Shown: piece after piece, positions 46,690 through 58,826 of the stretch | Layout of the letters: each line of letters opens with the position of its first letter | Numbering within the stretch: position 1 is the stretch's first letter | Made by a program: the position numbers and the translations under genes | The notes under the pieces: generated by a model | What the model was told of the DNA's origin: nothing | The model's input: the letters and a program-made list of their open reading frames with translations, nothing else | The model's database searches: none | Assembly: GCA_902729315.2 (NCBI GenBank) | Contig: LR746266.1 | Coordinates: forward strand, 1,430,259-1,494,258 | Direction of reading: 5' to 3' | Origin: Spirodela intermedia | Lineage: Eukaryota > Streptophyta > Magnoliopsida > Alismatales > Araceae | DNA: 64,000 bases

Positions 46690-48700
46690 GACTTGAAGAT
46701 TTGAAGGCTCAATGGCCTCTGAACTATAAGTAACATCAGATTGAACAATATTTCGACTATTTTTAGATATCCAAGATGGTCTGAGCATGGAATGATGGAA
46801 CCCGGAACTCTCGAAATAATTTGAAGTATCAGATAATTATCTAAAATTTAGAAGAATAGGAGGCTGAATAGCGCCAGATTAAATGAGTAAATGGTAAGGA
46901 TAACTAGTGGGAGGCCATTATGTACAATCAGGGTTGCAGACATGTCGAGAAAACTAAATAATCCACCAAAAAATATATATGTCATTGCAAAGGGAAATGA
47001 ACTTATTGTGCGTTCATGAAATCACATTAGGCATATTGTTTCCAGTTTCCATAATTATATATTTTTCTCATAGAAATATTGGTGATCACCCATCCCTCCC
47101 CCCCCCTTCTCTCTCTCTCTCTATCTATCTTCTATGGACTTCTTTAAAACAGGCGGCCTTGGTGTGGCTCTATGGTCTGGCATATCACCAAAATCAGAGA
47201 AGGAACTCAGGAAATAGTCCCTTGACAATGAATGGTCCTGCTGTGGTCAACTCTAACACGAAGTTAATAATTAATTACACTTAGGGCATTCAGCTGTAAA
47301 AAAAGGGATTCTAGAAAAACCACCCCTTTTTGGAAAGTAGTATCTAATTATAGTTTATTTCCTCTATGTTTGGGCATTATCGAGAGTAATCACATTTTTG
47401 GGATTCTTCAAAAAATAAAATAATTCATGCTGCCATCCGGTGGATGTCAACAATATCCACAGGATATATGGGAAAAATCAGGCCTTAAATGTCAGGTATA
47501 TGTATGTAGATTAGGTTATCATACCAACATAAAAAGGCTACATTCTAAATAAACATAAAAAGAAGAAACCATTGATGCTCAGATTAAATAGAACCTGAGA
47601 CTTAGATTTGTCAATTGGGTGCTCACAAAATCATATTAATCTCCTATTTTTGTTACGAACTCCTATTTTTGTCAAAGAGAGAAGTTCATGGGTTAGGTGA
47701 CAAAAGAAGACATGATATGTGCATCAGATATCTTCACCAGATACTCAATTATATCTAACATAATTATTAGGCATGTAGATTCACTGTTTCTGTTATCAGT
47801 ACTGAAAGTGCTACAAGGCTTAAATTTTATCAACAAAAATATGTCCATCATGTAAAAATATATTTAAATTCTATGATTCCTAAAGTTCATCTGCATATAT
47901 TGTGGAAATATCTACTCTGAAATCTACCCAAAATTTATATTGGCTGGATTAACACATTGTGGAATTACCATTTACAGCAATTCAGAAGGATGGTTGTCCA
48001 ATGGTGATGAATGGGCCAGAAGAAGCTTGGCATCAATTATGGAGATCAAACACAACTCATGGGCAGATCATATGTTGAAAGGCATCAATAGAAGTTCCTG
48101 CAAAGAAGGTTAATACTGGATGATGGACAATTATCAAGGACTTCTTGATGAGGAAGCCTACCAAAATTTGCTGGTTCGTATGAACCAAGCAAGCACGGTG
48201 AAAATCGAGATTTTTCGGGCTGCTTGAGGTGGTAAGATGTCAAGAACAAAGCCCCACATGAAGTTTTTAGGTCACTCAAGAATCTTTACCTTGTGATTAT
48301 TTTTTTTCATATACAGGCTGTGTGCAAGATTCTTGGAGTATCTTCAGTTTTTTTTAGCTAGTTCATGAAGATGATCTGAAACTTGTCTCTTGAAACTTAT
48401 AGGATCCAAAAAAATAAAAAATTTAGATGAACAAAAGGCTCAATGGCCTCTAAACTCTAAGTAACATCAGATTGAACAATAATCTTCTCACTATTTTTAG
48501 ATGTCAAATATGGTTTGAGCATAGAATGATGGAACTTGGAACTCTTGAAATAATTTGTAGTATCAGATAATTATCCAAAATTTAGAAGAACAAGAGGTTG
48601 AATAGCATTACATTAATAGATATTTTTTGACTATTCCTAGATTTCCAAGATCATCTGTATATTACCCAAAAAATTCTAAAGAATTACCCAAAAAAATAGA
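46690..48700 (-). repeat. Inverted copy of the TMEM230-like intron
   Basis: 46880-48700 is the minus-strand image of about 13200 down to 11000, including the region just before the exon 2 acceptor and the tandem-repeat array, but without either exon. 46690-46880 is a second copy of the 11440-11600 segment, so that piece occurs twice here (again at 48430-48620). No coding potential. Confidence 0.82.
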
Positions 48701-49000
48701 GGAATAGATATATAGTCTATGTTTAAACTAGTTTTATTATTTAATTTCATTTTGTTAACTTGAAGAATAAATATAGGATATATTGTTAATTTTAAAAGTT
48801 TGAAGTTAAAATACTATGAAATTTTTTATTAGTAAAATAAAAATAATACAAAATATATATAAAAAGTCTTCCGTCTAATGGCAAGGTGGCTCTCAGCAGC
48901 TGACCTAGAGGAGGGGCAGCAGTCGAGTGGGTAGATCTAGACTAGGGGAGTCATGAGTTGTGCTCAAGTGATGAAGGCCTTGCTCTGTGCATGTGTGCAT
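48701..49000. other. AT-rich spacer left of solo LTR L1
   Basis: No recognised feature; ends with TGCAT, the probable target-site duplication of L1. Confidence 0.5.
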
Positions 49001-52000
49001 TGATAAGTCTTCATTATCATGAGTTAAAAATTAATAAATAATATAGTTTTAAGCCTTAACTCATGATAAATAAACTTATATTTATGTTAAATTATGAAAA
49101 GTGGTTTTTAGTTGAATAATGTGATTTTTGGCTAATTATGTGATTTTATACAAATTTATATGGTTTTTATAATCTTTTTTTGAGATAAATAAAAAAAATA
49201 AAAAATAAAAAAAATAGAAAAAAGGGAACCTACCGGCCAATCAAGCCCACAAGCAGGTCAAAAGTGCAATCAGGAGAGCTGTGAGTAGGGCTTGAGCAGC
49301 TGTTGACTAATGGGGACACATGTTTGCCACTCCCTTTCGACATCATTAGTGTCCAGCCCATTGTGGGGCAAGGAATGGTCGTACATGTGAGAGAAAGGGA
49401 CTCATTGCTTAAAGATGTGATGTTACTATATATTTACTCAAAACTTTAGTGTACAATCGATGTGGGGCTAAACCCACTTCACACCTTCTCCCTAAATAAT
49501 TTAGAAGACTTTAATATCTAAACTACCCCTTAGTTATAACAAAGATATACTTCAATGATCTCACTATATAAGGGAATTAAAGTACTTACTTCAATTTCTT
49601 TCATACAAGTGGGCAACAAGTGCAGGTTCGAATCTTCCTAGAGTTAAAACTCAAATTTTTATCTGATTAAATTGTGACTTTCTTGTAGATTGTCAACAAA
49701 GGATTAAGACGTTAGAATCGCTAGATCATTGACAAAAATCTTATCAAAACGATTTGTGGAGTATTATTACTAAAATTATTAAATAATTTACGATAAAAGG
49801 ATCGCGAATCTACTGAGTAAAGTATCTTCAATTGATCAATGAACAAGTCATCGTTAAGAAGAAGACAGTCTGCTAGGAGACGAGTCGCCACCTCCTTAGA
49901 CTATATCAAATGTGATGAAAAGCCTCTTCTTGATGTGTAAACTTCAAAATGAAGCTCTCTAACATGCACCCCACTTCCATTTAGCTTTTCTCCATTGGGT
50001 GACAGCCACCAAAGAGTCACAAAGTCATCATTTTTATGTTCCACTAGGTGACAGCTACTGGTGATGATTCGATGACTGATAAGTCTTCATTATTAGAAGT
50101 TAATAATTAATATATAATATATTTTAACTTTAACTCATGATAAATAGCCTTATGTTTGTCTTAAATTGTGAAAAGTGGTTTTCAATTGATTAACGTAGAT
50201 TTTTGACTAATTATGCAATTTTCTATGAATTTATATAATTTTTATAGTCCTATTTTTGACATAAATAAAGAAAAAGAAATAAAAATAAAAATATAGTAAA
50301 ACGGGGGGATTTACTGGCTAGTCGATTCTGCAAATAGGTCAGAAACGTAGTCAAAGGGAGCTGCGAGTAGAGGCTCAAGTGACTAAAATTAATGGGGGTA
50401 TACGTGTGCGACTCCCTTTTCACGTCACTAATGGCCAGCTAGTTGTGGGGCAAGGAGTAGTCACACACGTAGGAGAAAGGGACTCATTGCTTGAAATGTG
50501 ATATTAGCATTTATTCGCCCATAATATTAGCACACAAGTGATGTGGGACTAAATTTGCGTGACACCTTCCTTTAAAAGGCTTTGAAGGTGGGCAACCAAC
50601 ACAAGTTCGAATCCTCCCACAGTCAAAAGTTGTATTTTTATCTGATGATCGTGACTTTCTTGAAGATCGTTGGTGAAGGATTATGTCACCAAAATTACTA
50701 GATTATCAACAAAAATCTCATCAATGTGATTCGTAGAGCATTGTTACTAAAATTACTAAACGATTCACTATAAAAGGATTACAAATCTATCGAGTAAATT
50801 ATCTCTAATTGATCGATAAACAAATCGTCGTCAGAAAAAGAACGATCCGTTGGGAGAGAAGTCACCACCTCCTAAGAGCATATCAAATGCGATAAAGAGT
50901 TTCCTCTTGTTGTGTGGACCTAAGGATGAAGCTCCCTAACACGTGCCCCACCTCTATTTAGCTCTTCTTTGTCGAGTAACAATTGTTGGAGAGCTGCAAA
51001 GTCGTTGTTTTTCTACTCCACTAGATGGGACAAGCACCGGAGACAATTTGATGACCCATTTCATTGATCTCTAGAGTTTGCAAGGAGAACTAGAGATTGT
51101 TTATGTTGTCCTTGTCTAAAAAGAGCCTTTGAGGCCATAGACACCACACAAGGATCCTCTCAAATGCTCAAGATTCTGATGCATCGCCAATGCATCACCA
51201 CCGCGATGCTGGAACATTATTTTTCTATTTTAAACTTAATTTTCACTTCATTTAGTGATAATTTATATGATTTAAATTTACCAAGCTATACTTCATTTAA
51301 TTATGATTCTTTCGGCTTATACAGATCTTAATTTGATTAATTAAATTATCAATAATTACTTACATAGGAATCGCTGGATAGAACTCTATTTCTATCCCCC
51401 GATTCGCATTTGTTGGGCGTTGACATCATCTTGATGTCTGCACCCTTATTTTCCTTTTTTGTGAATTTTAAATATATTTTATTTTTATTTTGTAGTATAA
51501 AATTCATAAAATATCGTATTCTTTGAATAAAATTATGAAAAATTAACTCATATTATACTACATCCTTATGATCGACATAGAAAATTATTATTATTTTTAA
51601 AATTTTGATTGAATTATAATTGATATATTTGTTCAAAAATACTTCTAAATATTTAAAAATGAGTATTTTCTAGTTTTATAAATTTTAAATTTATGTGATT
51701 TACTATACAACAACTAAGTCACATTAATGACCTATTTCAGCGATTTCTAGACTTCGCAAGAAGATCTAGAGATTGTCCATGTCGTCGTTGTCTAAGAGTC
51801 TTTAAAGCTGTGAACATTGCATGACAATCTTCTCAAACATTTAGGATTCTAGTGCATCACCGACGTATCACTATTATGATGTCAGAACTCTATGTTCTTT
51901 TTTTTGACTTCATTTTATTTTATTTAGTGATAATTTATGTGATTTAAATTTACAAATTATTCTTCATTAAATTATATTTTTTTTAGCTTTTATAGATCAT

Positions 52001-52391
52001 AATTTGATCAATTAAATTATCTATAATTCCTTATATAAAAATTATCAAGTGAAACTCTATTTCTACTTGATTCGTGTTTATTGGGCGTTGACAACATCTT
52101 GACATCCATACCCTTATTTCCCTTTTTCATAAATTTTAAATATATTTCATTTGCATTTCTTATCTAAAATTCATAAAAACTTGTATTCTTTGAGAAAGTT
52201 TTTGAAAAATTACTTGATATTATATTACATCCTTATGATCGACTTGAAAAATTCTTACTATTTTTTGAAGTTCTATTGAATTATAATTGATATATGTTTT
52301 CAAAAATACTTCTAAATATTTAAAAATGTTTTTTCTAGTTTTATAAATTTTAAATTTATGTGATTTATTATACAACAACTAAGTCACATCA
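49001..52391 (+). mobile_element. Solo LTR L1 (interrupted by L2)
   Basis: Starts TGATAAGTCTTC and ends AAGTCACATCA. Without the inserted L2 and one target-site copy it is about 1.74 kb. Flanks TGCAT (48996-49000) and TGCGT (52392-52396) look like a target-site duplication with one change. No primer-binding site or internal retroviral sequence adjoins either end, so it is a solo LTR. A hairpin (TCATGAGTTAA ... TTAACTCATGA) lies just inside the 5' end. Confidence 0.85.
50077..51726 (+). mobile_element. Solo LTR L2 nested inside L1
   Basis: 1,650 bp, starts TGATAAGTCTTC, ends AAGTCACATTA, and is flanked by a perfect 5-bp duplication ATGAC (50072-50076 and 51727-51731). L1 sequence resumes directly after the second ATGAC with the run that follows the same motif in L4 (62336 onward). 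Confidence 0.92.
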
Positions 52392-54216
52392 TGCGTCACT
52401 TTCCTTCTATGTTCTGGTGATCAATCGGTCATGGGGCAAGGAGCACTCATACACATGCGTGTGTGAGAGTAGACCACTTTTTTGCATTCTCCCAAGATGG
52501 TTCTGGGCATTATTTATTTGGGGAGAAGGGATCTCTGCTAAGAGAGCATAGCTTTGGTTTATATTTGGCACATGCATCCGAAATATTTTTGATGTGTGAT
52601 TAACTATTTTTTTCTATTTTAGCACAACCATCTCGAGTGCGGTGTGATCTAGTGGTATGCAACGAGCCATGTCATCAGATTAGCTAGATCTTGCAGTTGG
52701 CAAACCATTATAATACTAGATGTGTAAAGTGATCCATCAACAATTCGCAAAACTAATGCCGCTCAACAAGCATGTGGCCTTAAAAGATGATATGACAACT
52801 AAAGAGGTGCCATTGTACCAAGAACTTAAGTTCTAAATCAATAGCAGTTCACGGGAAGTTGATCTTGTATTGCTCAGCGTGCTACATGACTAAGCATATC
52901 TCATCCAGCAGCTTGTGAAGTGCCACAATACTAGGAACTTAAGTCCTCACACGTATCACCATTAGGGGTATAAAGATAATAATCAATTATTTTCTAGTAA
53001 AATAAATATTATTAATTATCTTAAAATTTCAATAGTAGTCATGAATACAACAATCTACTCTTCCCTCCTTTTGCATGATCAACATCTCTAGCCATCGGCA
53101 AGCTTGTTCCTTTCTCTCTCTAGACGATGGTGATGGCATGATCGACTCCTCTTTTAGTGGATCTCTCCGACAAGTGGCACAACACTTCCAAATGATACTT
53201 CTATGACTTTCAACGTGGTGTGATACATCTAGATGAAACTAAGCCACCACACTAGTGTCTCCAGTTGCCTAGGAGGCAAACTAAATTTGGGCAACAATTT
53301 ATTTTCTACTTTCATCATTTACTTACCTATTTTTTTCATTTATTTATATTTTATGATAAGTTATTTCCATTTCATGCACGTTTCAATTGAAATGAGTAAA
53401 ACTAATTCAAAACTTGATGAATGATCTTTGTTCTTCTTTTGAATCCTCCAAAACTCATTTGAGATCAAGTTAAGATCACTTTCAACTTGTTTTTAATTAA
53501 TTTTAAGAGTTGAATCTTGAAGTATTCATGTTCCCTGTGTTCTACGAATAACAAGTATTTTTTTATTTTTGAATGCAAAATTATTGAGATTAAGGTTGAT
53601 TAATGAGCATTCAATGATTAAAACAAACTAAAGACATTCACAACTGAGTTCATGTCATGTGTGTGAATCCTCAAGCACACATTCATTAGAGAAAACAAGT
53701 TGACTATATTTCTCTCTTTCTTCATTTGTCTTATTTCTCTCTCTCCCTCTCTCATGAGACTTATCTTTTCTCTCCATCTCTCATGAGATCTCTCCTTTTC
53801 TCTTTCTCTCTCTCAACCAATCTCCTTCTCTTTGTCTCTCTCGATGATCTTCCTCTCTCTCTCGTGAGGCTTTTCTCTCTCTTTGTCTCACGTGAGATTT
53901 CTCTCCTCCTCCCCCTTTCTCTCCCTTTCATGAAAGATCTCATCCCTTCTCTCTCTCATGAGAGCTCTCTCTTTTCCTTTTCTTCGCTTCCTTTTGTTTA
54001 TTCTTCTCAGCTCACCCTTTCATTTTATTATTTCTATTAAATATTTATAAAATATTAAATCACATTATATATAAACTAAATCAGTTTTCACGATGGATTA
54101 ATCAATCTCCTTGTCTTCGACTTGAGACTTACTTCTATACTAATATTTTATTAAGTCTTAGTTATAAATATTATTAGATAGTGTGCATTTAAACACAAAG
54201 ACAAGTGCACACCACC
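52392..54216 (+). mobile_element. Probable 5' LTR region of the plus-strand Athila-like element
   Basis: No open frame of note. By position before the primer-binding site it should contain the element's 5' LTR, but the LTR start was not fixed because no second copy is in the window. 53702-54000 is a CT-rich minisatellite. Confidence 0.45.
53702..54000 (+). repeat. CT-rich minisatellite with CTCATGAG palindromes
   Basis: Irregular units of TCTCTCTC with interspersed ctcatgagac, ctcatgagat, ctcgtgagg, ctcacgtgag, tttcatgaaag and ctcatgagag. Each interruption is a short palindrome. Translates to Ser/Leu-rich frames that are not supported as genes. Confidence 0.8.
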
Positions 54217-54220
54217 TTTT

Positions 54221-54238
54221 AGGCACTATTGTCAGGGA
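54221..54238 (+). other. Degenerate tRNA-Asp-type primer-binding site
   Basis: Reads AGGCACTATTGTCAGGGA, 12 of 18 positions identical to the TGGCGCC...GGGGA site usual in Athila/Tat elements as I remember it. Five of the six differences are G-to-A or C-to-T. It stands between the LTR region and gag, as expected. Confidence 0.7.
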
Positions 54239-54759
54239 AATTTATTTTTAATCAGTGTTAATTGATTTATTTTTCATATTTCAGTTATTTTTTAAAAAAC
54301 ATTAGTATAAATTTTATTATTTTTATTTAAATAGTATTTTGAAAAAATAAAATAAATAATATAAAATATATAAAATAAGTTTATTGGGCTCATTTTATTT
54401 CTATTTTTCTTTCATAAGTTATAATTTTAAATCTTTAGTTTCTATTTATTTACTTGAATATTTTAAATTTCACATTGATACTATACTCCTCTTTGACATA
54501 TTTATTAGAATCATATATTCATGTCATGATTATCGCTAGATTTCAATTTTGGAAAACCTGATTTATGAATGGTAGATGCAGCTGGCAACCAATCTTAGAA
54601 AATTTAGCTACCAACAATTTTAAGAATTTAGGGACAAGTAGAACGAAATTTACCACCCATATTAGAGACTCCAACAGTAGAAAAGAAAAAAGTTCATCTT
54701 GTATAGATTGAGAAGCACCTAAGATGGATCATCTAGCTTAAAAGAGCGAGAATATTGAA

Positions 54760-55993
54760 AATACTCAACCTTATAAACCTATGTGTGATTATTATAGACC
54801 TACTTTGCAGGTTAGACCACCTATTTTTCCAAATATTCATTTTGATATTTGTCATAGCACTCTATAAATTCTTCCTAAATTTTGTAGGTTAGCTAATGAG
54901 GAATCACATCAACATATTCTTCGATTTTACTTGCATGTGAACTTATTCATATTCTTAATACTCCTCAAGATGTACATAGGTTACATCTCTTCTCATACTC
55001 ATTGCATGATAAAGCTAGAGATTGACTCACATCATTACCACATGAGATCACCACATGGTTAAAAGTAGAGCAAGTATTTTTGAGAAAATTCTATCCCATT
55101 GGCAAAACTCATGTCATGCAGAAAGCCATTATCTAATTTACTCAAAAATCAGGAGAAGCATTCCATGAATCTTAAGACAGATTCAAGAAGCTTCAAAAGA
55201 GATGTCCACATCATACAACTGCCAAATGACAATTAAATCATATATGATATAATGACATATTTGAACAGCACAAAAATACTATAGATACAACATGTGGAGA
55301 CACATTCATGCAATCTTTGGTTTATATGATTGTAGCAATAGTGAAAATAAAAGAAGAATGTTCAAAGTTAAAAATCATGATGCATTAGACATTAGAAATA
55401 AAGTTAGTGAGGTTCACCAAAAGTTGAATGTTTTATATGATCATTTACTACATAAAAAGGAACCCACACAGTCTGGACAACATTCATATTCTAGATGTTC
55501 GTCATGTGGTAGGATTGATCATTATACATTTCAATGTTTAAATTTAGATTAGGAGCATGCATATGCACTTCATGATCATAGGAATCAGTCAAATCTTCTT
55601 TGGAAAAATCAGCATCATTTTTCAAATTCTCAAAATCATGCTATAAATTCTCAATCATTTCTTAGACCTAATCATACATTTAGACCTCCTCATCAACCAC
55701 AATATAATATTAAGCTCTCTTTTCATCAAAATACTCATAATTTTCAGCAAGGTACTCATTTCCCAATCTATAATTTTACCCCTTCTTTCCCAAGTTTAGT
55801 CCCCAATTTTAGCCCACAATATCTTTATTTACATCAAAATCAATTTGATATGAATTATAATTCAATGCAACAATTTATGAGACAAATGATGCAAAAATTT
55901 CAGGAAAAAAATACATCTATGATGAAGATGATGGAGCAAATTAGGCAAGAAAACCAGCAAACAATTCTTAGGTTAGAAAAAGAGATCGGTAAG
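54760..55993 (+). pseudogene. Athila-like gag remnant (plus strand)
   Basis: Stop-ridden gag: ANEESHQHILRFYLH near 54890, LFSYSLHDKARD near 54990, FYPIGKTHVMQ near 55090 and RCPHHTTAK near 55205 follow the Athila capsid order. 55292-55552 is still open (86 aa) and carries a zinc knuckle C69-x2-C72-x4-H77-x4-C82. The Gln/Met-rich C-terminus continues to 55993, where the antisense LTR L3 interrupts it. Confidence 0.8.
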
Positions 55994-57621
55994 TGATGTG
56001 ACTCAGTCGTTGTCTATTAAATCACGTAAATCTAAAATTTATAAAACTAGAAAATATGAATTTTTAGATATTTAAAAGTATTTCTGAATAAATATATCAA
56101 TTATAATTCAATAAAACTTCTATAAATAATAGTAATTTTCCAGGTCGATCACAAGGATGTAATATAATATTTGGTAATTATTCATAATGTTTCTCAATGA
56201 ATACGATTTCTTATGAATTTTATACTAAGAAATGAATAGGAAATATATTTAAAATTCACGAAAAAGGGAAATAAGGGTGCAGACATTAGGATGATGTCAG
56301 TGCCCGACGAATGAGAATCAAGCGAAAATAGAGTTCCACCCGACGATTCTTACATAAGTGATTAAAGATGATTTAATTAATAAAATTAAGATTTGTAAAA
56401 GCCAAAAGAATCATAATAGAACAAAGTATATTTTAGTAAATTAAAATCACAAAAGCTATCATTAAATGAAGCGTAAAGTAAGTTGAAAGTAGGAAAATAG
56501 AGTTCCAACGTCGTGACGGCAATACGTCGGCGATGCACTAGAATCCTGAGCATTTGGGAGGATCATCCTATAGTGTCCACGGCCTCGAAGGCTCTTCTTG
56601 GACAAAGATGACGTGGGCAATCTCTAGATCTCCTTGTGAAGTCTAGAGATTATTGAAATGAGTCATCGAATTGTCTCCAGCGGTTATCACCTAATAGAGT
56701 GGAAAAACGGCGACTTTGCGGCTCTCCGGTGACTATCACCCGACAAAGAAGAGCTAGATGAAGGTGGGGTGCATGTCAGGGAGCTTCATTCTCAAGTCCA
56801 CACAGCAAGAGGAGGCTCTTCATTACATCTGGTACACTCTCGAGAGGTGGTGACTCGTCTCCCAATAGATCATCCTCTTCCCGATGATAGTTTGTTCGTC
56901 GATCAATCGAAGATGATTTACTCAATGGATTTGTGATCCTTTTACCGTGAATCCTTCAGTAATTTTAATAGCAATGCTCTGCGAATCGCATTGATGAGAT
57001 TTTCGCCGATGATCTAGTGATTCTTGTTGGTTTATCTTTCATCGGCGATCTACAAGAAAGTCACAATAATGAGATAAAAATATATGACTTTTGACTTTAG
57101 AGGGACTCGAACCCGCGCCGGTCGCCCGTCTCTTTTGAGGAAGGTGTGACGCGGGTTTAGTCCCACATCGGTTGTGCGCCAATTTTTCAAGCGAATATAT
57201 AGTAATGTTAGATTTCTAAGCAAAGTCACTTCTCTCGCGTGTACGACTACTCCTTGCCCCACAATCGGCTGGCCACCTGTGACGTGGAAGGGGAGTGGTG
57301 CACATGTGCCCATATCGATCCAAGCCGCTCGAGTCCCTACTCGCGGCTACTCCCCAACTGAGTTTTCGACCTGCTTGTAGGCCTAGCTGGTCGGCAGATC
57401 CCCCATTTTGTAATATTTTTATTTTTATTTCTAATTCTTTATTTATCTCAAAAGTAAGACTGTAAAAATCATATAAAATCACATAATTACTTGAAAATTC
57501 ACATTAATCAATTGAAAACTACTTTTCACACTTTAACACAAATATAAGTCTATTTATCATGAGTTAAGGCTAAAACTATATTATTTACTAATTATTAACT
57601 CATGATAATGAAAACTTATCA
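55994..57621 (-). mobile_element. Solo LTR L3, antisense insertion in the plus-strand Athila-like element
   Basis: 1,628 bp. Read on the minus strand it begins TGATAAGTTTTC and ends GAGTCACATCA, matching L1, L2 and L4. Flanks GTAAG (55989-55993) and ATAAG (57622-57626) are a probable target-site duplication with one change. It separates gag from the protease region of its host element. Confidence 0.9.
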
Positions 57622-57833
57622 ATAAGCTAGCCTTGACTTATTCCAAACATGAAATAGGTCATCTTCCTAATCAGCCCATTATGAACCCATGAAATCAGCC
57701 TTCTAGTAGCCATGAACCATCTACATCTCAAGGTTTTGAAAATGTAGAAGTAGTGACCACTTTAAGGAGTGAAAAGTAACTCAAAGATTCATATGCATCA
57801 GATTTTATTAAAAAGTAGGTTCATGATGATGAA

Positions 57834-58826
57834 GTGTTCAATGATGATGATAATGATCATAACAATTTCATTTCTGATGATGAGAATTTGGAAGAAGACA
57901 AATCAGAATCTAAAGAAGAAAAATCAGAAGTACCACTCATTTCTATTTTATCACAGCAAGATGAACTTATAAAAAAAGTCTCCTTTCTAAAGGCATTAGA
58001 ACCAAAACTTAGGAAAATAGCTGAACCTAATGAAGAGCTTATGAAAATATTTAAACAAGTTTATATCTCTATTCCTTTGGTAGATGTAATTAAACATATA
58101 CCTACATATGCAAAATTTTTAAAAGAATTATGCACACCTCGTAAGTCACCTCAAAAGATATCTTTATTTGAAGAGATTAGTGTCATTATTTCTCATTCTT
58201 TGCCTAGGAAATGTACGGATCTAGGAGCAGCTCTCATCTCATGTAAAGTGGATGAAACTACATTTAGAAATATGCTCTTAGATTTAGGAGCAAGTGTTAA
58301 TTTATTACCTTTGACTTTTTTTGAAAATTTCAAATTAGGAGAACTAAAACCAACTATAGTAGAACTTCAGTTAGCTAATAGATCTATTAAAACACCTAGG
58401 GGTCTCCTAGAAGATGTCATTATCTATGTTAAAGGATGTAGATTTCTAGTTGATTTTCTGATTTTAGATATTCTTATTTTAATTAATCTTACTCATACAC
58501 CAATCATATTAGGACACCCATTTCTTGCCACAGCCAAATCAAATATTAATTGTGAAAATGTGATTATAAATATAAAATATGAAGGCCAAAACATCTCTTT
58601 AAATATTTTTAAAAGTTCAAGATTTCCACATGAAGATAATGATAATTATGAAGATATTGACGTAATTGATTCATGCATAGAAGAAATGAATGATGTTCAG
58701 CAAGTTGATCAATTAGTTCTTCCATTTCATGTTCATACATTACATCAAAAATATTATAGGAAAGAGGCATTATATCATGACATAATATTTATAGAATCAT
58801 CTTTAGAGAATCTCCCACATTTATAA
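57834..58826 (+). CDS. Athila-like retrotransposon protease-region ORF (intact frame, 330 aa)
   Basis: Open for 330 codons. An acidic N-terminus (1-35) precedes a conserved region with LLDLGASVNLLP (148-159; aspartic-protease active-site form DLGA typical of Athila), LQLANRSIKTPRGLLEDV (179-195) and the flap-side IILGHPFLATAK (224-235). Reverse transcriptase should follow in the same polyprotein, but a stop at 58824 ends the frame. 57622-57833 is the broken link between gag and protease (VTTLRSEK near 57760). Confidence 0.85.
   Translation: MFNDDDNDHNNFISDDENLEEDKSESKEEKSEVPLISILSQQDELIKKVSFLKALEPKLRKIAEPNEELMKIFKQVYISIPLVDVIKHIPTYAKFLKELCTPRKSPQKISLFEEISVIISHSLPRKCTDLGAALISCKVDETTFRNMLLDLGASVNLLPLTFFENFKLGELKPTIVELQLANRSIKTPRGLLEDVIIYVKGCRFLVDFLILDILILINLTHTPIILGHPFLATAKSNINCENVIINIKYEGQNISLNIFKSSRFPHEDNDNYEDIDVIDSCIEEMNDVQQVDQLVLPFHVHTLHQKYYRKEALYHDIIFIESSLENLPHL

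Noticed and set aside
57100-57130. Possible tRNA gene on the minus strand
   Set aside because: Only a T-arm-like motif is present; no acceptor stem, D arm or anticodon arm could be folded by eye.
57050-57482. Overlapping frames of 68-88 codons at 57.1-57.5 kb, and similar ones at 61.5-61.9 kb
   Set aside because: They are equivalent positions within LTR copies L3 and L4 and are not conserved as frames between copies.
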